A stretch of DNA of 64,000 bases from Candidatus Eiseniibacteriota bacterium. GTDB lineage: Bacteria > Eisenbacteria > RBG-16-71-46 > CAIMUX01. The DNA lies in contig JACKCR010000006.1 of assembly GCA_020633975.1 (NCBI GenBank), positions 62,001 through 126,000 of the forward strand, read 5' to 3'. The notes under the pieces are model-generated. The model saw nothing but the letters and a program-made list of their open reading frames with translations. It searched no databases and was not told the origin of the DNA. Both the position numbers and the translations under genes were made by a program. Positions 6,725 through 15,236 of the stretch are shown piece by piece. The first letter of the stretch is position 1. Every line of letters starts with the position of its first letter.

Positions 6725-9280
6725 CTACCGATTGGTGGCCGTCCGGATCGACTTCGCCAAGTCGGGCTTCCAATCGTCGTACAGGGAAGCAAGAGTCTCC
6801 TGGATCTGCTCTCGTCGGCTGTCGGGGACATCGGCCGAACCTCTCGCTTCTTCCCACGCGTGAACGAGCAGCGGCTCCGCCTCGGCCCGTCGGCCTTGAT
6901 CGAGGAGGCACTGCCCGAGTCGACACTCACTCCACAGTAGACTGGGGTGCGAAGGTGAGAGGTGCTCACGACGAATCTGAAGGGCCTCACGATACGCGTC
7001 TTCGGCTGATTCGTGCTGACCGGCCGCGGTGAGGATCGACCCCAAGATGGTGAGGCTCTTCGCGCAGTAGGGGTGGTTCGCCCCGAGTGATTGCCGACGT
7101 ACCTCGAGCGAGGCCCGAGCACTCTCCTCGGCGAGCTCCAGCTCGTCGAGGTTTCGGTAGAGCACGGCGAGGTTCGCGAGATCTCCCGCGACGTACGGGT
7201 GGTCCTCGCCGAGCGTGTCACGATCCCGCTCCAGCACGGCTTGGAGTACGGGGAGAGCCTCGTCGTACCGCCCGGCGGTGCTGAGGGCTGCGGCGAGATT
7301 CGCTTGGACCGTTGCCACCATGTGGTGCTCGCTTCCGGCGGTTCGTACGAGCATCTCGAGCGCGTTCCGGTAGAGGTCGATCGCTTCGTCGTAGTTCTCC
7401 TGATTTCGCAGGACGACTGCGAGGTTGCTGATAAGGGTCGCGACCTCGGGGTCTTCCGTCCCCGCGGCTCGGTGAATCGCGAGCGTCTCTCGATAGAGGC
7501 GTTCAGCCTCTGCGAATCGGCCGAGGTTCTTGTAGACGACTGCCAGGTTCGTTCGCGCGGTCGACGTCTGTGGGGCGTCGGCTCCCAGTTGTTCCGTGAA
7601 CATGGACAGGGCCTGGCTCGCAATCGAGTCGGCACGCTCGTAGCGACCGGCGTGGACCAGTGCGATCCCCAGGTCGTTGAGCGCTTGTGCCAGTTCGGGG
7701 CCTGCGGGCCGCGCTACTCGAAGCGTGGAGACGGCGGACTCCATGTGCGAGATGGCCTCGTCGTACTGCCCCAAGGCGTCGAACGTGTTTCCCAAGGTCA
7801 GTTGTGCCGCTGCGAGGACCTCGGGTTCGTCCGACAGTTCTTCCTCCAGGGATGCCGCGGTGTTCTCTAGCACTTCCCTCACCGTGACGTCCCGATCGCC
7901 AACCTCGGGATCGGCCGACTGGAGCATGGATTGGAGGAACTGGTTCACGCGCTCGGCCTTTCGGGCTTGTCGAGACGCTTCCTGATGGGCGGCTTCCGAG
8001 CGGACATAGAGCGTCGTGGAGACGACGAGTCCGGTCGCGAGAACGAGCAATACAGAAGCCCCGGCCACGAACGCCGTTCGGTGCCGCGCAACGAGCTTCC
8101 GGAATCGATAGGCCATGCTCGGTGGCCCCGCTTCCACCGGCTCTCCTCGCAGATAGCGTGCTAGTTCCTCCTCGAGTTCGGCTGCGGACTGGTATCGCCG
8201 ACTCCGATCTGGGTCGAGAGCCCGAAGCGTGATCCAGTCTAGTTCCCCTCGAAGGGCGCGGGCCAGCGCCGCAGGGGTCTTCTCCGAACGCTCTGTCGCG
8301 GCGAGTTCGGAACGCCTTTCCACCACGCGACGGCTCGGGGGCGAGGGCAAGACTCCGGAGCGGCTCCTCTCTCGCGAGGGGAGGCTCTCTCGGCCGTCGA
8401 ATGGTCGACCGTCCGTGGACGACTCTGGGCGTGCGGCCGCGAGGGCGCGTGTTCCGGTGAGAAGCTCGTAGAGCACGGCTCCCAGGGAGTACACGTCAGT
8501 GGTGACGTCGATGTCCGTGTTCATCGGATCCGCTTGCTCGGGGCTCATGTACTCGGGAGTGCCAATGAGCTGCCCTGGCAACGTGACCGTGTCTCCGGAG
8601 TCGATCTTCCGTTCCGTGGCCTTGGCGATTCCAAAATCGATGACCATGGGACGTGGGGCATCGTCCGAGGTCGCGACGAGGATGTTCGAGGGTTTGATGT
8701 CACGGTGGATCACGCCACGCTGGTGTGCGTGCTGGATTGCTGCGCATACGACCGACATCAGCTCGACTCGGGCGCGGACATCGAGGTGCGCGAGATCGCA
8801 GTACCTGGTGATGTCGACGCCCGGGACGTACTCCATGGCAAAGAATGGGTGACCGCGATCCGTCGATCCCGCGTCGTAGACCTGGGCGATGTTCGGGTGG
8901 TGGAGACGTGCCAGCGTTTGGCGTTCGGATTCGAACCGCGCGATCACGGCTTCCGTGTCGAGACCGGGTTTGATCAGTTTGAGGGCGACGCGTCTCTCGA
9001 TCGGCTCACTCTGCTCGGCGAGATAGACGGCACCCATTCCGCCTTCCCCCAACCGCGAGAGAAGCCGGTAGGGGCCCACCGTTTCCGGAACCCCGCTCGG
9101 CAGCGCTTCCACATAGCTCGCCGATCCAGCAGTTCTGAGGAGCGAGGGGAGGGCGTCCCGTTCCTTCAAGAGCTGTTCAACGTCCCGACGGAGATCGGGC
9201 TCCTCTCGGCAGGCCTCGTCGAGGAAAGGCCGAACCTCGCTCTCGGCCTTGCCAAGGGCCTGTTCCAAGATCTCGCGCAC
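6725..9280 (-). CDS. Transmembrane Ser/Thr protein kinase with TPR repeats
   Basis: An 851-residue protein with the PknB-type bacterial kinase layout. A short N-terminal helix rich in acidic residues precedes the kinase. Kinase motifs are intact: Gly-rich loop LGEGGMGAVYLAEQ (about 77-90), Lys101, HRDIKPSNIL (Asp194), DFG (Asp215), and the GTPEYMSPEQ activation segment. A membrane segment lies at about 402-426, followed by many TPR units to the end. These kinases phosphorylate cytoplasmic proteins; the repeats would be extracytoplasmic. The gene follows an ECF sigma factor by 33 bases and is likely co-regulated with it. The GTG taken as the start lacks a close ribosome site. A GAGGAGGGG motif is better placed for an ATC codon at 9301 in the same frame, which is a rare start type. 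Confidence 0.93.
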   Translation of the reverse strand: MREILEQALGKAESEVRPFLDEACREEPDLRRDVEQLLKERDALPSLLRTAGSASYVEALPSGVPETVGPYRLLSRLGEGGMGAVYLAEQSEPIERRVALKLIKPGLDTEAVIARFESERQTLARLHHPNIAQVYDAGSTDRGHPFFAMEYVPGVDITRYCDLAHLDVRARVELMSVVCAAIQHAHQRGVIHRDIKPSNILVATSDDAPRPMVIDFGIAKATERKIDSGDTVTLPGQLIGTPEYMSPEQADPMNTDIDVTTDVYSLGAVLYELLTGTRALAAARPESSTDGRPFDGRESLPSRERSRSGVLPSPPSRRVVERRSELAATERSEKTPAALARALRGELDWITLRALDPDRSRRYQSAAELEEELARYLRGEPVEAGPPSMAYRFRKLVARHRTAFVAGASVLLVLATGLVVSTTLYVRSEAAHQEASRQARKAERVNQFLQSMLQSADPEVGDRDVTVREVLENTAASLEEELSDEPEVLAAAQLTLGNTFDALGQYDEAISHMESAVSTLRVARPAGPELAQALNDLGIALVHAGRYERADSIASQALSMFTEQLGADAPQTSTARTNLAVVYKNLGRFAEAERLYRETLAIHRAAGTEDPEVATLISNLAVVLRNQENYDEAIDLYRNALEMLVRTAGSEHHMVATVQANLAAALSTAGRYDEALPVLQAVLERDRDTLGEDHPYVAGDLANLAVLYRNLDELELAEESARASLEVRRQSLGANHPYCAKSLTILGSILTAAGQHESAEDAYREALQIRREHLSPSHPSLLWSECRLGQCLLDQGRRAEAEPLLVHAWEEARGSADVPDSRREQIQETLASLYDDWKPDLAKSIRTATNR

Positions 9281-9313
9281 TTTGTCGAAGCGAGTGGAGA
9301 TCGCACCCCTCCT

Positions 9314-9898
9314 CTAGTCTGTCGGTTCGTCCTCCGCGCCTCGCTTGAGTTCTCTGGAGAGCCAGAGTTTGGCCACCGACCAATCCGACTTCACCGTCCG
9401 AGGAGAGACGCCGAGGACGTGAGCGACATCGTCGCCCGTCATTCCTCCGAAGAACTTCAGTTCGACCACTCTCGCGGCCCGCTCGTCTTCGCGAGCCAAG
9501 CTCTCGAGAGCTCTCTCGAAGTCCAGCAGGTCGATCACCGAATCACTCGGACCCTCGACTCCGGTGAGAGGAATGCGCTTCCAGCCACCCCCTCGCTTGC
9601 GCGCTCCGTGGCGTCGCGCGTGATCGAGAAGGACTCGTCTCATCGCTCCGGCCGCGACCGCAAGGAAGTGCGCGCGCTCCTGCCACACCACTCGTTCCTG
9701 ATTCACGAGACGAAGGTACGCCTCGTGGACCAAAGCGGTGGGCTGGAGCGTGTGATCCGGCCGCTCTCCTCCGAGGAACCGGAGTGCCAGGCCACGAAGC
9801 TCTACATATACAGCCTCGGTGAGCTGGTTCGTCAGCTCAGCAGTGGACTCCTCACCCAGTTCGTGAAGGAGAGCCGTGACGTCTTGCCGTGGATTCAC
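9314..9898 (-). CDS. ECF-type RNA polymerase sigma factor
   Basis: A 194-residue sigma factor. The GTG at 9898 is favoured, with GAGG nine bases upstream. Region 2 is recognisable in LQPTALVHEAYLRLVNQE and HFLAVAAGAMRRVLLDHARR, followed by the RGGGWKRIPL segment that marks the ECF subtype common in Acidobacteria, Gemmatimonadetes and Planctomycetes. Region 4 contains the helix-turn-helix (MTGDDVAHVLGVSPRTVKSDWS). No anti-sigma factor is visible; the Ser/Thr kinase directly downstream is the probable partner, since this sigma subtype is often paired with TPR-bearing kinases. Confidence 0.92.
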   Translation of the reverse strand: MNPRQDVTALLHELGEESTAELTNQLTEAVYVELRGLALRFLGGERPDHTLQPTALVHEAYLRLVNQERVVWQERAHFLAVAAGAMRRVLLDHARRHGARKRGGGWKRIPLTGVEGPSDSVIDLLDFERALESLAREDERAARVVELKFFGGMTGDDVAHVLGVSPRTVKSDWSVAKLWLSRELKRGAEDEPTD

Positions 9899-10048
9899 GC
9901 TCGTGCCTCGTGACGGATGGATCGGGACGGGAAGAGGGTAGCAGAACCCTTCGTGCGAAAAAGTGCGCTCGTCATTGCCCCCTTCCTCGGTCGTTTGCGC
10001 GTAGGGACCGAGACCCCGATGACGATCCGCCAGAAGGAGGAGATTCTG

Positions 10049-12598
10049 ATGAACCGCTTTCCGCAACCGTGGCGACCGGCGTCCACCACGTCTCGGACGT
10101 ACCGATCCGCCGTCGCTCGTGTATGTGACCTGTATCTCGTTGCCATGTTGTTGCTTGGGGGACTTTGTCTTGCTTCCTCTGGCCGCTCGGCTCTAGGCGG
10201 GACCACGCCCGAGGCGGCGACGGCACTCGAGGGGCCGGCCGTGGAGCGCGACTACTTCGACCAATGGCACTGGCCGCACGGAGCGGTGCTCGACCCGGCT
10301 TTGGTGGCTGGCATGTGGCAAGGTGTGCAACGTGTCGGAGTGGCCGGGGCAGGAAGTCAGAGCACGGAGCCATGGCGATTCCTCGGACCGTTCGGGATGT
10401 CCGTGGCCGGGGGGCATCACTACTCCGGTCGTCTCCTCGACATCGACGGCAACAGTCCAACTCTGCGGTTCGCGTCCGCGAGCGGCGGACTCTGGGAGTA
10501 CTTCCTCTTCATCCCGATTCCGCTGACTGAAACCCTCTCTTCCCAAGCGATCGGGACGGTAGCGACGGATCCATTGAACGAAGACCACATGTTCGCCGGG
10601 ACAGGGGAAGGACGGATGCGATCCGGGACCGGGCTCTGGGAGACCTGGGATCGCGGTGTCACCTGGTCCTACGTTCCGCTGCCGGACCAGCCCTCGGCCT
10701 GCTATCGCGTTCGCTACGTGCCGGGGCGTCCGACCCATCTCTTTGCAGCAACCACTGCGGGCCTGTTCAAGTCCACCGACAACGGCCTGTCGTGGACGGT
10801 GTCGTTAGGCGGCGAGATCCCCGACCTCGCCATCTGGCCGCACGACCCGGACCGGATGTGGGTCGGACGTTGGGGGGACGCTGTCTATGAGTCGACCGAC
10901 GCGGGGGCGACGTGGGTACGCGTCGTTGGAGCCGGCCTACCGACCTCGAACGTCGGGCGCGTCGCCCTCACGGTCCATCCGGGGTTCCCTGCCATCGTCT
11001 ACGCCTCCATCGCGCGACAGAGCGACGGTGGAATGCTCGGCGTCTACCGAAGTCTGGGAGGGTCCTCCTGGACGAACGTCTCTCCACCCGAAGACTTCCT
11101 CACTCCGCAGGGGGGCTACGACAACGTTCTCGCAGTGAGCCCGGAAGACTGGCAACGCGTCCTGATTGGTGGCGTGAGCGCCTGGCTCACGCAAGATGGC
11201 GGCCTCAGCTGGACCCGGATCGCCGATCCCGACATGCATGCCGACATCCACGCCATTCTCTGGCGCGACGGCTCCGAAGTCTGGGTCGGTCACGATGGTG
11301 GCTTCTGCTACTCGGGCGACGCTGGCCTCAACTGGGCTAGTGACATCGACGTTCTTCCCACCGTCCAGTTCTACAACATCGACGTCGGAGACAACGAGCC
11401 GAACGTCATGGGCGGAGGCACGCAAGACAACGGCATCACGATGACCCTCGATGGTGCGGTCTGGTCACAGGAGATTCCGCAGGACGGCTCCGGCTTCGTC
11501 GTTGGAGTGCGGAATCCGGTGGAACGACTCTGGGCAACCTGGGGACCCAGAGGTGGGAACTGGCTGTTCCCACCGACTCGAACCGGGAACCGAGGTGCGA
11601 GTTGGGAAGTGCACGCCGACGGAATCGATCCGAATCAGCAATGGTGGACGGAGATCACGCACGACCATGTCGATCCGGTGTACTTGTACTCGTACGCCGG
11701 GGGATACGTGTACCGGTCTCTCGACGATGGACTCACCTGGCAGAAGCTCAACACGACACCGTTTTCCTGGACGGTCGACACGTTTGCCGTCACACGCTGG
11801 CAGCCCGGAGGCTCCAAGGTGTGGGCTGCAACCGCCTCCGGACAGTCGCATCAGCTCCACGTCTGGGACGGTAGCAGCTGGATCGATCGCACGGCCGGTC
11901 TCCCGAACGGGCGCAGGATCCGTCGCGTGACCACGGTGGACTTCGCCCCCGAAACGGCGTACGTGCTGATGCAAGGCATCGCGTCCGGAGCCCAGGCCTA
12001 CCGCACGTTCGACCTCGGAGCGACCTGGATCAACATCACGGGAGATCTGCCCGCAGTGCCGGTTGGCGACATCGTCCAACATCCCACCAACTCCAACCTC
12101 CTCTACCTCGGGACGGAGATGGGCTGCTTCCGTTCGACGAACGGCGGGACGAACTGGCTTCGGTGGAACGACGGAATGCCGGAGGCCAACATCGTCACGG
12201 ACTTCGCGACCATCGACAGCCTCGAGACGGTCGGGCGGTACTACATCGTCGCGGGAACCTACGGACGAGGTCTCTGGAAGAGGGAGGTATCGAGTGAAGA
12301 TCCAGCTGGAATCGAAGAGCTTCGCGAGAACCTCACTGCTGTGCAGCTCTCCGCTCCTAGACCGCATCCGGCGCGTGGTAGGACGGAGGTCACGTTCTCC
12401 CTTCGGAGCGCGGCGGAGGTGACGCTGGAGATCTTCGACGTGAATGGACGGCGCATTCGTGAGCTCCTGAACGAGCAGAGAAGTGCAGGGTCTCATACGG
12501 TTCCGATTCTCGTCGACGATCTGCCGTCTGGTGTCTTCGTGCTGCGCCTGCGTGCGGGCGACCACGAGGCCGCGAGGAGGCTCGTGGTTGCTCGATGA
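10049..12598 (+). CDS. Secreted VPS10/sortilin-like beta-propeller protein with C-terminal sorting tail
   Basis: An 849-residue protein. The ATG at 10049 has AAGGAGGAG six bases upstream. A long N-terminal segment includes a hydrophobic stretch (CDLYLVAMLLLGGLCLA) that fits a signal peptide. The body has repeated BNR-type motifs (KSTDNGLSWT, ESTDAGATWV, RSLDDGLTWQ, RSTNGGTNWL) and so is a multi-blade beta-propeller of the sortilin type. The last 80 residues form a FlgD/type IX-like tail: PHPARGRTEVTFSL, then IFDVNGRRIRELL. Such tails direct export and surface attachment in FCB bacteria. Propeller proteins of this kind often bind or degrade glycans, but the ligand is unknown. No T9SS component is in the window. 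Confidence 0.85.
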   Translation: MNRFPQPWRPASTTSRTYRSAVARVCDLYLVAMLLLGGLCLASSGRSALGGTTPEAATALEGPAVERDYFDQWHWPHGAVLDPALVAGMWQGVQRVGVAGAGSQSTEPWRFLGPFGMSVAGGHHYSGRLLDIDGNSPTLRFASASGGLWEYFLFIPIPLTETLSSQAIGTVATDPLNEDHMFAGTGEGRMRSGTGLWETWDRGVTWSYVPLPDQPSACYRVRYVPGRPTHLFAATTAGLFKSTDNGLSWTVSLGGEIPDLAIWPHDPDRMWVGRWGDAVYESTDAGATWVRVVGAGLPTSNVGRVALTVHPGFPAIVYASIARQSDGGMLGVYRSLGGSSWTNVSPPEDFLTPQGGYDNVLAVSPEDWQRVLIGGVSAWLTQDGGLSWTRIADPDMHADIHAILWRDGSEVWVGHDGGFCYSGDAGLNWASDIDVLPTVQFYNIDVGDNEPNVMGGGTQDNGITMTLDGAVWSQEIPQDGSGFVVGVRNPVERLWATWGPRGGNWLFPPTRTGNRGASWEVHADGIDPNQQWWTEITHDHVDPVYLYSYAGGYVYRSLDDGLTWQKLNTTPFSWTVDTFAVTRWQPGGSKVWAATASGQSHQLHVWDGSSWIDRTAGLPNGRRIRRVTTVDFAPETAYVLMQGIASGAQAYRTFDLGATWINITGDLPAVPVGDIVQHPTNSNLLYLGTEMGCFRSTNGGTNWLRWNDGMPEANIVTDFATIDSLETVGRYYIVAGTYGRGLWKREVSSEDPAGIEELRENLTAVQLSAPRPHPARGRTEVTFSLRSAAEVTLEIFDVNGRRIRELLNEQRSAGSHTVPILVDDLPSGVFVLRLRAGDHEAARRLVVAR

Positions 12599-12607
12599 CG
12601 AACGAGT

Positions 12608-12659
12608 AGGTCCTCGGGTCCGGCCCTCCGCCTGGCTGGCAGCGGGCGGAGGGGGACCT
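12608..12659 (+). terminator. Strong hairpin after the propeller gene, possible terminator
   Basis: An inner 9-bp perfect stem (CCCTCCGCC with GGCGGAGGG) is flanked by an outer 6-bp stem (AGGTCC with GGACCT), so the fold is large and GC-rich. It starts ten bases after the stop codon. No U tract follows, so it may act as a termination or 3'-end-stabilising structure, not a classical intrinsic terminator. Confidence 0.5.
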
Positions 12660-12794
12660 AGCTCCGGTGTCGCGTATCGAGTGGCTGCCGGTAGTGGAAG
12701 GAGTGCCTCGGTGTGCGGGGTTCGCTAAGATGGAGGAGTAGACGAACGTTCAACACGCCTTTCTTCGAGCAGCGGTGCTCCACGGGACGCGACG

Positions 12795-13631
12795 ATGAAG
12801 ATGCTCACTCTGGCCCTTGCCGCATCGACCGTCCTTGCGGCTCACGCTCCGGATCTCGAAGCATCGCCATGTGCGCTCCGCGGCGTCGTCGTGTTCGAGG
12901 AGACGGGGAAGCCGATCCCGTTCGTGAACGTCGTGTTGGTCGGCACCAGCTTCGGATCCTCGACTGACGCCCACGGGCAGTTCGAGATCTGTGACCTGAG
13001 CCCAGGAGAGTACACGCTTCGCACATTGAGTATCGGGCATCGGGACCTCATCCGGCAGGTCGACATTGCTTCCGGCGCCGCGACGACGATCGAACTCGCG
13101 TTGGCGCACAGTGGGATGTCGCTCGAGGACGCATCCGCCGAGTCCGTCGGCGTAGACGTGAACGTTGCGAGTTCGGACTTCGAGCTGACGGTTGTCCCAG
13201 CGTTTGCCGACGCCAGAGCCGGAGATCGGCTGGAGTTCGACGTCTCCCTGACGAATCACAGCACGGAGTCTGTTCTCGTCGGAGATCTCAGCGGACGAAC
13301 GGCGTTCGTCCGCTGCCCCGTCCAGAAGCTGGAAGTCACCGGCCCTCCAGGTGGGGTGAGGGCCGGCATGGTAGATACGAATGGCTGCGACGGTGTCCGG
13401 CTCGTCACCTTGTCGGTAGGCCAGACGCTCACGAACACGCTTTCCCTCCAGGGTACGTGTCTCGTTCCCGGTACCTACGAGGTCACCTTCACGTACTCTG
13501 CGCTGTCCTCGGACGTGCGTGACTGGATCTGCCTGAACGATCAGCAGGTTGGCGAGTGGCTTCGTGGGGCTATTCGGCGTGCGGCGAAGATCGAACTCGC
13601 GAGCTCGGCGGAATTCTCAGTGCGGGAGTAG
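12795..13631 (+). CDS. Secreted protein with carboxypeptidase-regulatory-like N-terminal domain
   Basis: A 278-residue protein with a signal peptide (MKMLTLALAASTVLAAHAPD). The N-terminal third is a carboxypeptidase-regulatory-like domain of the transthyretin fold: GVVVFEETGKPIPFVNVVLV, then GQFEICDLSPGEYTLRTLSI. This domain is common at the start of TonB-dependent receptors and of surface proteins in FCB bacteria. The rest is beta-rich with conserved cysteines (VRCPVQKLEVTGPPGG) and an Ig-like fold is likely. The ribosome site is weak. It is an isolated gene between the propeller protein and a convergent acetyltransferase. Confidence 0.65.
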   Translation: MKMLTLALAASTVLAAHAPDLEASPCALRGVVVFEETGKPIPFVNVVLVGTSFGSSTDAHGQFEICDLSPGEYTLRTLSIGHRDLIRQVDIASGAATTIELALAHSGMSLEDASAESVGVDVNVASSDFELTVVPAFADARAGDRLEFDVSLTNHSTESVLVGDLSGRTAFVRCPVQKLEVTGPPGGVRAGMVDTNGCDGVRLVTLSVGQTLTNTLSLQGTCLVPGTYEVTFTYSALSSDVRDWICLNDQQVGEWLRGAIRRAAKIELASSAEFSVRE

Positions 13632-13701
13632 GAACTCTCCTCGGTGGGGGCTTCCCATCGCGGTGCAGCGACTCTCTCGAGTCGGTGATCCATGCCGGTC
13701 T

Positions 13702-14229
13702 TCAGGACGTTCCGCCGCTACGTTCCTGCGGTGCGCCCTCCGGCACGTCTCTCTCCATCAAGTGTACGAACTCTCGGCCCGGGCGGGGGCCGATATCTCG
13801 CCATCCGTGCTTCGTGTAGTAGGCGATGGCCCTGACATTGGTCGGGCTCACCGAGAGCTGAACCTCGGTGACACCATGTCGTCGGCAGAAGTCCATCGCG
13901 TAATCCTGGAGCTGCTCTGCGGCTCCAGTTCCTCGCACCTCCTCGATCAGGTAGAACAGGTTCACGTACCCTCGGCGTGGCTCCTCCAGGATCTGCATCT
14001 CCATCTGGCCGACGATCTCTCCGCCGTCCCAGATGTGCACGTAGCCGTCTGGGAACTTCGCGATACGAGCGGGAAGGTTCTGCAAGTAGAGTTCTCCATT
14101 GGGGCCCGCTTCCTCCAGAAATCCGTCGACCTCGAAGCTGCACAAGTACGAGTCCCTTCGGAACTCGACGCACCGTTGGGCGTGGGACTCGAGGTCGATG
14201 GAGCGGAAGGTGAGACGCCTCGTGTTCAC
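13702..14229 (-). CDS. GNAT family N-acetyltransferase
   Basis: A 175-residue protein with a GTG start and a weak ribosome site. Compared with the other GNAT gene in the window it is more diverged, but the core is readable: GYVHIWDGGEIVGQMEMQIL, then VNLFYLIEEVRGTGAAEQLQ as the cofactor motif, then QLSVSPTNVRAIAYYTKHGW. Acceptor unknown. It is on the same strand as two downstream-oriented lipoproteins but is separated by 92 bases, so an operon is uncertain. Confidence 0.82.
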   Translation of the reverse strand: MNTRRLTFRSIDLESHAQRCVEFRRDSYLCSFEVDGFLEEAGPNGELYLQNLPARIAKFPDGYVHIWDGGEIVGQMEMQILEEPRRGYVNLFYLIEEVRGTGAAEQLQDYAMDFCRRHGVTEVQLSVSPTNVRAIAYYTKHGWRDIGPRPGREFVHLMERDVPEGAPQERSGGTS

Positions 14230-14321
14230 CCGCGGTCTCGTCGGTCAGGGTTTGGTGATCTCATCAATGCGTGCATGGGGAGACGATTCCTCCTTGGTGG
14301 CGTGAATGTCAACGCTGCGCG

Positions 14322-14744
14322 TCACCGCAAGTGGTCGAGGTCCTCGAAGCCCCGGGAGACGAAGTAGTACAGGGCGTACACGAGGGCCAGGTAGCTCGCG
14401 ACCACCAGCAGGAATCTGCGGTCCGCCACTCGATGGTTGGAGACGGAGATGCTCTCGATCTCCCCGAACGTAAAGAAGACCGAGTCTGCCTCGTCGAATG
14501 CACTGGGAGGAGAGACGAGCAGAAGCTCACCTGACTGTAGGTCCAGCGCGGCGAGTCGGCCTGTCGCCGTGCCTTGGGGAGTCTCCATCCTCACGTTCTC
14601 TCCGACGAGCTTCGGAGTCAGGAACTCCTCGATGGAGCCGCTCTCTTCGCTGCCTCTCCAGTTCCGCGTGCCGGCGCATCCGCTGGAGAATCCGAGGACG
14701 AGGGCCATGAGGATGGCGATCGGTCTGGAGCCTCGGACGATCAC
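14322..14744 (-). CDS. Small lipoprotein with C-terminal membrane segment
   Basis: A 140-residue protein. The GTG at 14744 has GGGAGAG nine bases upstream. The lipobox FSSGC gives a lipid-modified Cys near residue 22. The middle is a short beta-rich domain (GENVRMETPQGTATGRLAAL then SGELLLVSPPSAF) of Sm-like appearance, and residues near the C-terminus (LLVVASYLALVYALYYFVS) form a second hydrophobic segment. It is possibly a membrane-tethered protein with both ends attached. It sits 37 bases after a frameshifted lipoprotein gene of related style. Confidence 0.6.
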   Translation of the reverse strand: MIVRGSRPIAILMALVLGFSSGCAGTRNWRGSEESGSIEEFLTPKLVGENVRMETPQGTATGRLAALDLQSGELLLVSPPSAFDEADSVFFTFGEIESISVSNHRVADRRFLLVVASYLALVYALYYFVSRGFEDLDHLR

Positions 14745-14781
14745 GGCAGGACTCTCCCGTGGCGAGGTCGTGACGTATCGT

Positions 14782-15109
14782 TCATTTCGACACTGCCGCA
14801 CCGTGGCCGCCGGCGCTTCGCAGCTCCTCGATCGACACCGTGCGGTACACCATCTCGGATCCGGTGTCGTCCATCACGATCGCGTTCGTCCGTTCGTATC
14901 CGAACTTGCGTGACTCGGAAGAAGGTGACCTGAGTCACCTCACCGTGGATCGCCGTTCCGTCGCCTGATGCTAGGACCACGGAGTTCCCGACAATCCCCC
15001 TCCAATCGTCCCACGAGGTTCCGTAGTACTCACGGTGTCCGCGCATCGAGGGGGCGCAGCCAATCAAGGTTGCGGCGAGGGCGATCGCAGTGAGAGATCT
15101 TGCGAACAT
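14782..15109 (-). pseudogene. Lipoprotein gene with internal frameshift
   Basis: The 5' part starts at an ATG with GAGGGA upstream, and encodes a signal peptide with lipobox LIGC at residues 15-18 followed by SVVLASGDGTAIHGEV. It then turns into Arg-rich nonsense. The next frame, open from about 14933, encodes protein-like sequence (YERTNAIVMDDTGSEMVYRT, then VSIEELRS) and ends at 14782. The joined product is about 108 residues, and the whole span is 3n+1 bases, consistent with a single-base change near 14900-14925. This may be a real mutation, a sequencing error, or programmed frameshifting; the sequence cannot separate them. The predicted fold resembles the neighbouring lipoprotein. Confidence 0.65.
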
Positions 15110-15236
15110 CGCTGTCCCTCGATTCGAGAGCCTCAGAAGCGGAGTTCCTGGAGCAGGAAGCCGTGCAGATAGATTGCGGTGCCGGCCGACGATCGATACG
15201 GCGTCTCCAAAGACTCTATCAGAAACCCGATTGCAC

